Assembly: GCA_940337035.1 (NCBI GenBank)
Contig: CALNHX010005208.1
Span: 21,001 to 85,000, forward strand
DNA from: Agriotes lineatus
Taxonomy: Eukaryota > Arthropoda > Insecta > Coleoptera > Elateridae
DNA length: 64,000 nucleotides
Direction: 5' to 3'
Part shown: positions 14,701-25,200 of the stretch, piece after piece
How positions within the stretch are numbered: position 1 is the first letter of the stretch
How the letters are laid out: the number at the start of each line of letters is the position of its first letter
Program-made: the position numbers and the translations under genes
Notes under the pieces: generated by a model
Database searches by the model: none
The model's input: the letters and a program-made list of their open reading frames with translations, nothing else
What the model was told of the DNA's origin: nothing

Positions 14701-17015
14701 TGGGATGGGATGGGATGGAAGGGATGGGATGGGATGGGATTGGATGGAATGGGATGGGATGGGATGGGATGTGATGGATGGGATGGAATGGGATGGGATG
14801 GGATAGGATGGGATGGGATGGGATGGGATGGGATGGGATGGAATGGGATGGGATGGGATGGGATAGGATGGGATGGGATGGGAAGGGATGGGATGGGTTT
14901 GGATGGGATGGGATGGGATGGGATGGGATGGGATGGGATGGGATGGGATGGGATGGGATGGGATGGGATGGGATGGGATGGGATGGGATGGGATGGGATG
15001 GGATAGGATGGAATCGGATGGGATGGGAAAGGATGGAATGGGATGGGATGGGATGGGATGGAATTAGATGGGATGGGATGGGATGGGATGGGATGGGATG
15101 GGATGGGATGGGATGGGATGGGATGGGATAGGATGGGATGGGATGGGATAGGATGGGATGGGATGGGATGGGATGGAATGGGATGGGATGGGATAAAATG
15201 GGATGAAATGGGATGGGATGGGTTTTGATGGGATGGGATGGGATGGGATGGGATGGGATGGAATGGGATGGGATGGGATAAATGGGATGAGATGGGATGG
15301 GATGGGTTGGGATGGGATGGGATGGGATGGGATGGGATGGGATGGGATGGGATGAGATGGGATGGGATGGGATGGGATGGGATGGGATGGGATGAAATGG
15401 GTTGGATGGGATGGGATGGGATGGGATGGGATGGGATGGGATGGGATGGGATGGGATGGGATGGGATGGAATGGGATGGGATGGGATAAAATGGGATGAT
15501 ATGGGATGGGATGGGTTGGGATGGGATGGGATGGGATAGGATGGGATGGAATGGGATGGGATGGGATGGGATGAGATGGGATGGGATGGGATGGGATGGG
15601 ATGGGATGGGATGGGATGAAATGGGATAGGATGGAATGGGATGGGATGGGATGGGATGGGATGGGATGGGATGGGATGGGATGGGATGGGATGGAATGGG
15701 ATGGGATAAGATGGGATGGGATGGGATGAAATGGGATAGGATGGGATGGGATGGGATGGGATGGGATGGGATGGGATGGGATGGGATTGGATGGGATGGG
15801 ATGGGATGGGATAAGATGGGATGGGATGGAATGGGATGGGATGGGATGGGATGGGATGGGATGGGATGAGATGGGATAAGATGGAATGGGATGGGATAGG
15901 ATGGAATGGGATGGGATGGGATGTGATAGGATTAGATGTGATGGGATGGGAAAGGATGGAATGGGATGGGATAGAATGGGGTGGGATGGGATGGGAAAGG
16001 ATGGAATGGGATGGGATGGGATGGGATGGAATTAGATGGGATGGGATGGGAAAGGATGGGATGGGATGGGATGGGATGGGATGGGACGGGTTGGGATGGG
16101 ATGGGGTGGGATGGGAAGGGATGGGATGGGATGGGATAAGATTGGATGGAATGGGATGGGATGGGATGGGATGTGATGGGATGGGATGGAATGGGATGGG
16201 ATGGGATGGGATAGGATGGGATGGGATGGGATGGGATGGGATGGGATGGGATGGAATGGGATGGGATGGGATGGGATAAGATTGGATGGAATGGGATGGG
16301 ATGGGATGGGATGTGATGGGATGGGATGGAATGGGATGGGATGGAATGGGATGGGATGGGATGGGATAGGATGGGATGGGATGGGATGGGATGGGATGGG
16401 ATGGGATGGAATGGGATGGGATGGGATAGGATGGGATGGGAAGGGATGGGATGGGATGGGATTGGGTGGGATGGGATGGGATGGGATGGGATAGGATGGG
16501 ATGGGATGGGATGGGATGGGATGGGATGGGATGGGATGGAATGGGATGGGATGGGATGGGATGGGATAGGATGGGATAGGATGGGATGGGAAAGGATGAA
16601 ATGGGATGGGATGAAATGGGATGGAATTAGATGGGATGGGATGGAAAATAATGGGATGGGATGGGATGGAATGGGATGGGATGGGATGGGATGAGAAAGG
16701 TTGGGATGGGATGGAATGGGATGGGATGGGATGGGATGGGATGGGATGGGATAGGATGGGATGGGATGGGATGGGATGGGATGGGATGGGATGGGATGGG
16801 ATGGGATGGGATGGGATGGGATGGGATGGGATGAAATGGGATGAGATGGGATGGGATGGGATGGGATGGGATTGGATGGGATGGGATGGGATGGGATGGG
16901 ATGGGATGAGATGGGATGGGATGGGATGGGATGGGATGGGATGGGATATGATGGGATGGGATGGGATGAAATGGGATGGGATGGGATGGGATATGATGGG
17001 ATGGGATGGGATGGG
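11733..17015. repeat. (ATGGG)n pentanucleotide satellite
   Basis: About 5.3 kb, roughly 1,050 copies of the pentamer ATGGG, with the G-rich strand on the plus strand throughout. Interruptions include 4-bp units (GGATGGATGGG), GGAAAGGATGG, GGATTAGATG and GATGAAATGG. Clusters of such variants recur at a distance: GATAGGATTAGATGTGATGG occurs near 11,967, 14,371 and 15,925, and GGATGGAAAATAATAGG or its close relative near 12,508 and 16,641. Segments of several hundred bases have therefore been copied within the array. The long open frames on both strands (Met-Gly-Trp-Asp-Gly or Pro-Ile-Pro-Ser-His repeats) exist because a period of five without stop codons is open in all six frames. They are not evidence of genes. 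Confidence 0.98.
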
Positions 17016-20000
17016 ATGCGATACGATTAGATGCCATGCGGTGCGATACGATGAGATGCGATGCGATGCGATGCAATGCGATGCGTTGCGATACGATGCG
17101 ATGCGATGCGATGCGATAAAATGTAATGAGATGCAATGCGATGCGATGCGATGCGATGAGATGCGATGCAAAGCAGTGCGATGCGGTGCGATGAGATCCA
17201 ATGCGAAACGGTGCGATGCGATGCGAGGCGATGTGATGCGTTGCGATGCGATGCGATGCGATGCGATGCGATGCGATGCGATGCGATGCGATGCGATGCG
17301 ATGCGATACGATTAGATGCCATGCGGTGCGATACGATGCAATGCGATGCGATAAGATGCGATGAGATGCGATGAGATGCGATGCGTTGCGATCCGATGCG
17401 ATGCGATGCGATGCGTTGCGATACGATGCGATGCGATGCGATGGGATGCGATGCGTTGCGATGCGATGCGATGCGTTGCAATGCGATGCGATGCGAAGCA
17501 ATGCGACGCGATGCGATGGTATGCGATGCGATGCGTTGCAATGCGTCGCGATGCGATGCGATGCGATGCGATGCGATGCGATGCGTTGCGAAGCAATGCG
17601 ATGCGATGCGATGGGATGCGATGCGTTGCAATGCGTCGAGATGCGATGCGATGCGATGCGATGCGATGCGTTGCTATGCGTTGAAATGCGTCGCGATGCG
17701 ATGCGATGCGTTGCGATGCGATGCGATGCGTTGCGAAGCAATGCGATGCGATGCGATGGGATGCGATGCGTTACGATGCGATGCGATGAGATGCGATGCA
17801 ACGTTATGCAATCCGATGCGATGCGATGAGATGCGATGCGTTGCGAAGCAATGCGATGCGATGCGATGGGATGCGATGCGATGCGTTGCAATGCGTCGCG
17901 ATGCGATGCGATGCGATGCGATGCGATGCGATGCGATGCGTTGCTATGCGTTGCAATGCGTCGCGATGCGATGCGATGCGATGCGATGCGATGCGATGCG
18001 TTGCGAAGCAATGCGATGCAATGCGATGGGATGCGATGCGTTACGATGCGATGCGATGAGATGCGATGCAACGTTATGCAATCCGATGCGATGCGATGAG
18101 ATGCGATGCGTTGCGAAGCAATGCGATGCGATGCGATGGGATGCGATGCGATGCGTTGCAATGCGTCGCGATGAGATGCGATGCGATGCGATGCGATGCG
18201 ATGCGATGCGTTGCGAAGCAATGCGATGCGATGCGATGGGATGGGATGCGTTGCGATGCGATGCGATGAGATGCGATGCAACGTTATGCAATCCGATGCG
18301 ATGCGATGAGATGCGATGCGTTGCGAAGCAATGCGATGCGATGCGATGGGATGCGATGCGTTGCAATGCGTCGCGATGCGATGCGATGCGATGCGATGCG
18401 ATGCGTTGCGATGCGATGCGATGCGATGCGTTGCAATGCGTCGCGATGCGATGCGATGCGATGCGATGCGATGCGATGCGTTGCGAAGCAATGCGATGCG
18501 ATGCGATTTGATGCGATGCGTTGCGATGCGATGCGATGAGATGCGATGCAACGTTATGCAATCCGATGCGATGCGATGAGATGCGATGCGTTGCGAAGCA
18601 ATGCGATGCGATGCGATGGGATGCGATGCGTTGCGATGCGATGCGATGCGATGGGATGCGTTGCAATGCGATGCGTTGCTATACGATGCGATGCGATGCG
18701 ATGCGATGAGATGCGATGCAAAGCAGTGCGATGCGGTGCGATGAGATCCAATGCGAAACGGTGCGATGCGATGCGAGGCGATGTGATGCGTTGCGATGCG
18801 ATGCGATGCGATGCGATGCGATGCGATGCGATGCGATGCGATGCGATGCGATGCGATACGATTAGATGCCATGCGGTGCGATACGATGCAATGCGATGCG
18901 ATAAGATGCGATGAGATGCGATGAGATGCGATGCGTTGCGATCCGATGCGATGCGATGCGATGCGTTGCGATACGATGCGATGCGATGCGATGGGATGCG
19001 ATGCGTTGCGATGCGATGCGATGCGTTGCAATGCGATGCGATGCGAAGCAATGCGACGCGATGCGATGGGATGCGATGCGATGCGTTGCAATGCGTCGCG
19101 ATGCGATGCGATGCGATGCGATGCGATGCGATGCGTTGCGAAGCAATGCGATGCAATGCGATGGGATGCGATGCGTTGCAATGCGTCGAGATGCGATGCG
19201 ATGCGATGCGATGCGATGCGTTGCTATGCGTTGAAATGCGTCGCGATGCGATGCGATGCGATGCGATGCGATGCGATGCGTTGCGAAGCAATGCGATGCG
19301 ATGCGATGGGATGCGATGCGTTACGATGCGATGCGATGAGATGCGATGCAACGTTATGCAATCCGATGCGATGCGATGAGATGCGATGCGTTGCGAAGCA
19401 ATGCGATGCGATGCGATGGGATGCGATGCGATGCGTTGCAATGCGTCGCGATGCGATGCGATGCGATGCGATGCGATGCGATGCGATGCGATGCGTTGCT
19501 ATGCGTTGCAATGCGTCGCGATGCGATGCGATGCGATGCGATGCGATGCGATGCGTTGCGAAGCAATGCGATGCAATGCGATGGGATGCGATGCGTTACG
19601 ATGCGATGCGATGAGATGCGATGCAACGTTATGCAATCCGATGCGATGCGATGAGATGCGATGCGTTGCGAAGCAATGCGATGCGATGCGATGGGATGCG
19701 ATGCGATGCGTTGCAATGCGTCGCGATGAGATGCGATGCGATGCGATGCGATGCGATGCGATGCGTTGCGAAGCAATGCGATGCGATGCGATGGGATGGG
19801 ATGCGTTGCGATGCGATGCGATGAGATGCGATGCAACGTTATGCAATCCGATGCGATGCGATGAGATGCGATGCGTTGCGAAGCAATGCGTTGCGATGCG
19901 ATGGGATGCGATGCGTTGCAATGCGTCGCGATGCGATGCGATGCGATGCGATGCGATGCGTTGCGATGCGATGCGATGCGATGCGTTGCAATGCGTCGCG

Positions 20001-20507
20001 ATGCGATGCGATGCGATGCGATGCGATGCGATGCGTTGCGAAGCAATGCGATGCGATGCGATTTGATGCGATGCGTTGCGATGCGATGCGATGAGATGCG
20101 ATGCAACGTTATGCAATCCGATGCGATGCGATGAGATGCGATGCGTTGCGAAGCAATGCGATGCGATGCGATGGGATGCGATGCGTTGCGATGCGATGCG
20201 ATGCGATGGGATGCGTTGCAATGCGATGCGTTGCTATACGATGCGATGCGATGCGATGCGATGAGATGCGATGCAAAGCAGTGCGATGCGGTGCGATGAG
20301 ATCCAATGCGAAACGGTGCGATGCGATGCGATGGGATGCGATGCGTTGCGATGCGATGCGATGCGTTGCAATGCGATGCGTTGCTATACGATGCGATGCG
20401 ATGCGATGCGATGAGATGCGATGCAAAGCAGTGCGATGCGGTGCGATGAGATCCAATGCGAAACAGTGCGATGCGATGCGAGGCAGTGCGATGCGTTGCG
20501 ATGCGAT
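17016..20507. repeat. (ATGCG)n pentanucleotide satellite
   Basis: About 3.5 kb, roughly 700 copies of ATGCG, beginning abruptly after ATGGGATGGG at 17,015. The unit differs from the neighbouring ATGGG array by one base and is in the same orientation. Frequent variants are ATGCGTTGCG, GCAATGCG, ATGGGATGCG and GCGAAGCAATGCG. They sit in fixed patterns that repeat over longer distances. The array ends at GCGATGCC, where satellite B begins. The last three bases could belong to either repeat. As in the neighbouring array, all six frames are open, so the long Met-Arg-Cys-Asp-Ala and Arg-Ile-Ala-Ser-His frames are not genes. Confidence 0.98.
17161..20265. repeat. 1.55-kb higher-order unit, tandemly duplicated inside the ATGCG array
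   Basis: The marker ATGCGATGCAAAGCAGTGCG begins at 17,161, 18,711 and 20,266, and once more at 20,416. This defines two complete units of 1,550 and 1,555 bp followed by partial copies. Inside each unit a second marker, GCAACGTTATGCAATCCG, recurs near 17,799, 18,069, 18,279 and 18,549 in the first unit and near 19,349, 19,624, 19,834 and 20,104 in the second. The steps are 270/210/270 and 275/210/270 bp. The organisation is nested: 5 bp, then 270 + 210 = 480 bp, then about 1,550 bp. The two large units are nearly identical, so the duplication is recent. Confidence 0.92.
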
Positions 20508-20984
20508 GCCATAATAGTAGTACAATAATTATCCACGTAGTTAATATTTACTGCAAAACGTGGTTTTCAAACGTTTTAAAGTACCTAAATGCTAAACTTT
20601 TAAACTTGAATTTTTAAGATGCAGGAAAATTTAAGTAGTAATATAAAGTTAGATTGATTCCAAATATACTATTGCAAAACCTATTAACACTGCTGTCAAT
20701 TCTTAGCCAGTAATTGAACAACTGTTACTGTAGACGCGCTTACTCTGGCAATAATTATAATATTTAGGTCAGCAGTCGCCATAATAGTAGTACAATAATT
20801 ATCCACGTAGTTAATATTTACTGCAAAACGTGGTTTTCAGACGTTTTAACGTACCTAAATGCTAAACTTTTAAACTTGAATTTTTTAGATGCTGGAAATT
20901 TTAAACATTTGTAATATATGGTTAGATTGATTCCAAATATACTAGTGCAAAACCTATTAACACTGCTGTCAATTCTTAGCCAGT

Positions 20985-23165
20985 AATTGAACAACTGTTA
21001 CTGTAGACGCGCTTACTCTGGCAATAATTATAATATTTTGGTCAACAGTAGCCATAATGGTAGTACAATTTTTATCCACGTAGCTAATATTTACTGCAAA
21101 ACGTGGTTTTCAGACGTTTTAACTTACCTAAATGCTAAACTTTTAAACTTGAATTTTTTAGATGCTCGAAAATTTAAACATTAGTAATGGTTAGATTGAT
21201 TCCAAATCTACCATTGCAAAACCTATTAACACTGCTGTCAATTCTTAACCAGTAATTGAACAACTGTTAGTGTAGACGCGCTTACTCTGGCAATAATTAT
21301 AATATTTTGGTCAACAGTAGCCCTAATAGTAGTACAATAATTATCCACGTAGTTACTATTTACGACAAAACGTGGTTTTCAGACGTTTTAACGTACCTAA
21401 ATGCAAAACTTTTAAACTTAAATTTTTTAGATGTAGGAAAATTTAAACATTAGTAATATATGGTTAGATTGATTCCAAATATACTATTGCAAAACCTATT
21501 AACACTGCTGTCAATTCTTAGCCAGTAATTGAACATCTGTTACTGTAGACGCGCTTACTCTGGCAATAATTATAATATTTTGGCCAACTGTAGCCATAAT
21601 AGTAGTACAATAATTATCCACGTAGTTAATATTTATTGCAAAACGTGGTTTTCAGACGTTTTAATGTAGCTAAATGCTAAACTTTTAAACTTGAATTTTT
21701 TAGATGCATGAAAATTTAAACATTAGTAATATATGTTTAGATTGATTCCAAATATACTATTGCAAAACTTATTACCACCGCTGTCAATTCTTAGCCAGTA
21801 ATTGAACAACTGTTACTGTAGACGCGCTTACTCTGGCAATAATTATAATATTTTGGTTAACAGTAGCCATAATGATAATACAATAATTATCCACGTAGCT
21901 AATATTTACTGCAAAACGTGGTTTTCAGACGTTTTAACGTACCTAAATGCTAAACTTTAAAACTTGAATTTTTTAGATGCTGGAAAATTTAAACATTAGT
22001 AATATATGGTTACATTGATTCCAAATATACTATTGCAAAAACCTATTTAAACTGCTGTCAATTCTTAGCCAGTAATTGATCAACTGTTACTGTAGACGCG
22101 GTTACTCTGGCAATAATTATAATATTTTGGTCAACAGTAGCCATAATGGTAGTACAATTTTTATCCACGTAGCTAATATTTACTGCAAAACGTGGTTTTC
22201 AGACGTTTTAACTTACCTAAATGCTAAACTTTTAAACTTGAATTTTTTAGATGCTCGAAAATTTAAACATTAGTAATGGTTAGATTGATTCCAAATCTAC
22301 CATTGCAAAACCTATTAACACTGCTGTCAATTCTTAACCAGTAATTGAACAACTGTTAGTGTAGACGCGCTTACTCTGGCAATAATTATAATATTTTGGT
22401 CAACAGTAGCCCTAATAGTAGTACAATAATTATCCACGTAGTTACTATTTACGACAAAACGTGGTTTTCAGACGTTTTAACGTACCTAAATGCAAAACTT
22501 TTAAACTTAAATTTTTTAGATGTAGGAAAATTTAAACATTAGTAATATATGGTTAGATTGATTCCAAATATACTATTGCAAAACCTATTAACACTGCTGT
22601 CAATTCTTAGCCAGTAATTGAACATCTGTTAGTGTAGACGCGCTTACTCTGGCAATAATTATAATATTTTGGCCAACTGTAGCCATAATAGTAGTACAAT
22701 AATTATCCACGTAGTTAATATTTATTGCAAAACGTGGTTTTCAGACGTTTTAATGTAGCTAAATGCTAAACTTTTAAACTTGAATTTTTTAGATGCATGA
22801 AAATTTAAACATTAGTAATATATGTTTAGATTGATTCCAAATATACTATTGCAAAACTTATTACCACCGCTGTCAATTCTTAGCCAGTAATTGAACAACT
22901 GTTACTGTAGACGCGCTTACTCTGGCAATAATTATAATATTTTGGTTAACAGTAGCCATAATGATAATACAATAATTATCCACGTAGCTAATATTTACTG
23001 CAAAACGTGGTTTTCAGACGTTTTAACGTACCTAAATGCTAAACTTTAAAACTTGAATTTTTTAGATGCTGGAAAATTTAAACATTAGTAATATATGGTT
23101 ACATTGATTCCAAATATACTATTGCAAAAACCTATTTAAACTGCTGTCAATTCTTAGCCAGTAAT
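20985..23165. repeat. 1,089-bp tetrameric higher-order unit in satellite B
   Basis: A block of four monomers is duplicated in tandem. The marker AATGGTTAGATTGATTCC with the variant CTACCATTGC occurs near 21,186 and 22,275. The variant ATATGTTTAGATTG occurs near 21,733 and 22,822. Both pairs are 1,089 bp apart, three bases short of 4 x 273. Limits are approximate. Confidence 0.85.
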
Positions 23166-23628
23166 TGATCAACTGTTACTGTAGACGCGCTTACTCTGGC
23201 AATAATTATAATATTTAGGTCAACAGTAGCCATAATAGTAGTACAATAATTATCCACGTAGTTAATATTTACTGCAAAACGTGGTTTTCAAACGTTTTAA
23301 AGTACCTAAATGCTAAACTTTTAAACTTGAATTTTTTAGATGCAGGAAAATTTAAATAGTAATATAAAGTTAGATTGATTCCAAATATACTATTGCAAAA
23401 CCTATTAACACTGCTGTCAATTCTTAGCCAGTAATTGAACAACTGTTACTGTAGACGCGCTTACTCTGGCAATAATTATAATATTTAGGTCAGCAGTCGC
23501 CATAATAGTAGTACAATAATTATCCACGTAGTTAATATTTACTGCAAAACGTGGTTTTCAGACGTTTTAACGTACCTAAATGCTAAACTTTTAAACTTGA
23601 ATTTTTTAGATGCTGGAAAATTTTAACA

Positions 23629-23642
23629 TTAGTAATATATGG
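23629..23642. other. Target-site duplication, left copy (partner at 25,201-25,214)
   Basis: TTAGTAATATATGG, directly followed by the poly-T tract, is repeated exactly on the far side of the retroelement, where it continues as normal satellite B (TTAGATTGATTCC). This fixes the insertion point inside the monomer. Confidence 0.9.
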
Positions 23643-25200
23643 TTTTTTTTTTTTTTTTGTTTGACGGCGGAGGGGAAATTTCATAAAATTTCCGCTAGCC
23701 CGTACTTGCGGGGTATGTCGGATTCACCTAGTGGGAAAGCCAGGTGCCTACCGACTAAAACCCCTCCCTCTTTGGCACAGAAGAGGACATCCTGGAGCCG
23801 TTGTCCATTACAACAGGATGCCTTTTATTCCAACAAAGATCTTAGTGGGCCTGTTTTGTTAGTTGAACAGCTGTTTTTCTTCTCTTTCTTTGATTTTCAT
23901 AATGTCTGTTATGAACCGGTGTATATAGTTCCATTTCTCCTCTGAGCTGACCATGTGTTGGATCATGTTAGCTACCGTTAATTGCTGACCTATTTTAGCT
24001 TCTACTTCCATACGTTGCCTGTGGAAACGTATGCAGTGAAATAACACATGTTCCGGACTATCAACCTGATCACAATGCAAGCACTCTTCAGTTTCCATGA
24101 TCTTCATTCTGTACAGATACTGTCTAAAATTACCATGTCCTGTGAGTATTTGTGTAAGGTAATACTCCACATTTCCATGCCTTCTAGTTACCCAATATTC
24201 TAAGCGAGGTATGAGTTTTTTAGTCCAGGCAGATGTTTTTTGATGACTATCCCACCGGGCTTGCCAGCGACGTAATGTCTCCTGCCGAAGTTGGGCCTTT
24301 GTAATTTGTTCTTTCTCGCGGAACATAGCGCATCTTTTTTCAACCAGTTCAGTTATTGGGGGGATGGCGGCCAGAACATGTAGCGCCTCCGTCGGGGCCG
24401 TCCTATAGGACGACGTTACTCCAACAAGCGTCTTTCTTTGCGCTTTCTCCAGTATCGCGGCATACTTCTTTTTCTTGATGATTTCTTCCCACGCCGGAGC
24501 AGCGTATAAGATAATTGAGGAAACCACCGATGCCAGTATTTTGCGCCTTCCATATTTTGGACCAAAAGTGTTTTTCATTGTCCTTGAAATTGCTGTTGAC
24601 GTTAGCTCCGCTTTTCTAGCTACCTGTAGTATGTGGGACGACATTGTTAGATTTCTGTTGAAGTGGACTCCTAGGTATTTAAGGGTCTCTACTATTCTTA
24701 TGTTTATATCTTCTATCTTAAGGCTCAGGTGTCTCAGCTTTCTTCTTCCTTCTAGTATTACCGCCTCCGTTTTCTCCGGAGCCAGCATTAAGCGGTTCGA
24801 CTGTAACCAGCGGTTTACTACTATTAGCGCCGTATTCAGTTTTGCTTCTAGGGAGATTCCTGATTTCTCGCTACAGACTACTGCCAAGTCATCCGCATAT
24901 GCTACCGTTGTTACTCCTGTAGGTAGTGATAGTTCCAAAATCGGATCATAGTACACATTCCACAGGAGAGGGCCAAGGACCGACCCCTGTGGAACTCCAC
25001 ATGTTAGCGCGATTGTTTTATTAGCCGATATAATAAGGTTACGGTTGTGTAAATAACTTTTTACTATGTTAATTAAGTAGCCATTGACCCTTCTCACTTT
25101 AAGGTTGTTTATAATGCCCGGCCAGGAAACCGTATTAAAAGCATTCCTTACATCGACCGCTACCATTGCGCAGTAACCCTTATGTCCACTAGCACCCTTC
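23643..25200 (-). mobile_element. 5'-truncated R1-clade non-LTR retrotransposon inserted in satellite B
   Basis: A 1.56-kb insertion of unique sequence interrupts a satellite B monomer. On the minus strand it has the end of an RT-encoding frame, about 200 bp of 3' untranslated sequence (23,659-23,858) and a poly(A) tail seen as 16 T's at 23,643-23,658. The satellite sequence TTAGTAATATATGG stands on both sides (23,629-23,642 and 25,201-25,214), a target-site duplication of at least 14 bp, up to 16 with the ambiguous T's. Truncation at the 5' end, a poly(A) tail and this duplication are what target-primed reverse transcription produces. It is a dead copy, since most of ORF2 and all of ORF1 are missing. 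Confidence 0.93.
23859..25199 (-). pseudogene. R1-clade LINE ORF2 fragment: C-terminal half of reverse transcriptase plus zinc knuckle
   Basis: The frame is open from the 5' truncation point (25,199) to the stop at 23,859, 446 residues without an internal stop. The first methionine in frame is 12 codons in and is not a natural start. Counting from that methionine: RT motif A DVRNAFN at about 5-11, motif B GVPQGSVLGP at 57-66, catalytic YADD at 90-93, and a C-terminal CCHC finger with C362, C365, H373 and C378. The LLWNVYYDPIL stretch after motif B and the C-terminal TGHGNFRQYL before the finger are typical of the R1 clade of LINEs in insects. The apurinic-like endonuclease and the RT fingers are absent, so the product could not mobilise itself. 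A Jockey-clade assignment is less likely. Confidence 0.85.

Larger units (their letters stand above)
20508..23642. repeat. Satellite B, 273-bp tandem repeat, left part
   Basis: A tandem repeat with a period of 273 bp: TCTTAGCCAGTAATTGAACA occurs at 20,701 and at 20,974. Its sequence is unrelated to satellite A as far as I can see by eye. Typical stretches are GTAGACGCGCTTACTCTGG, AAAACGTGGTTTTCAGACG and GGTTAGATTGATTCC. Some monomers lack four bases (ATTAGTAATGGTTAG instead of ATTAGTAATATATGGTTAG). The array starts inside a monomer at GCCATAATAGTAG and is interrupted at 23,643 by a retroelement. Confidence 0.97.

Noticed and set aside
11725..19181. Very long open frames (803 and 1,049 codons on the minus strand, several of 200-380 on the plus strand)
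   Set aside because: They consist only of translated pentamer repeats. A period-5 repeat without a stop is open in every frame, so length is no evidence for a protein.
11733..20507. Pentamer arrays as telomere
   Set aside because: Insect telomeres are usually TTAGG. ATGGG and ATGCG do not match, the array is internal with satellites on both sides, and it contains many variants.
24475..24951. 158-codon frame on the plus strand inside the retroelement
   Set aside because: It lies opposite the RT frame with its clear catalytic motifs and has no recognisable domain.
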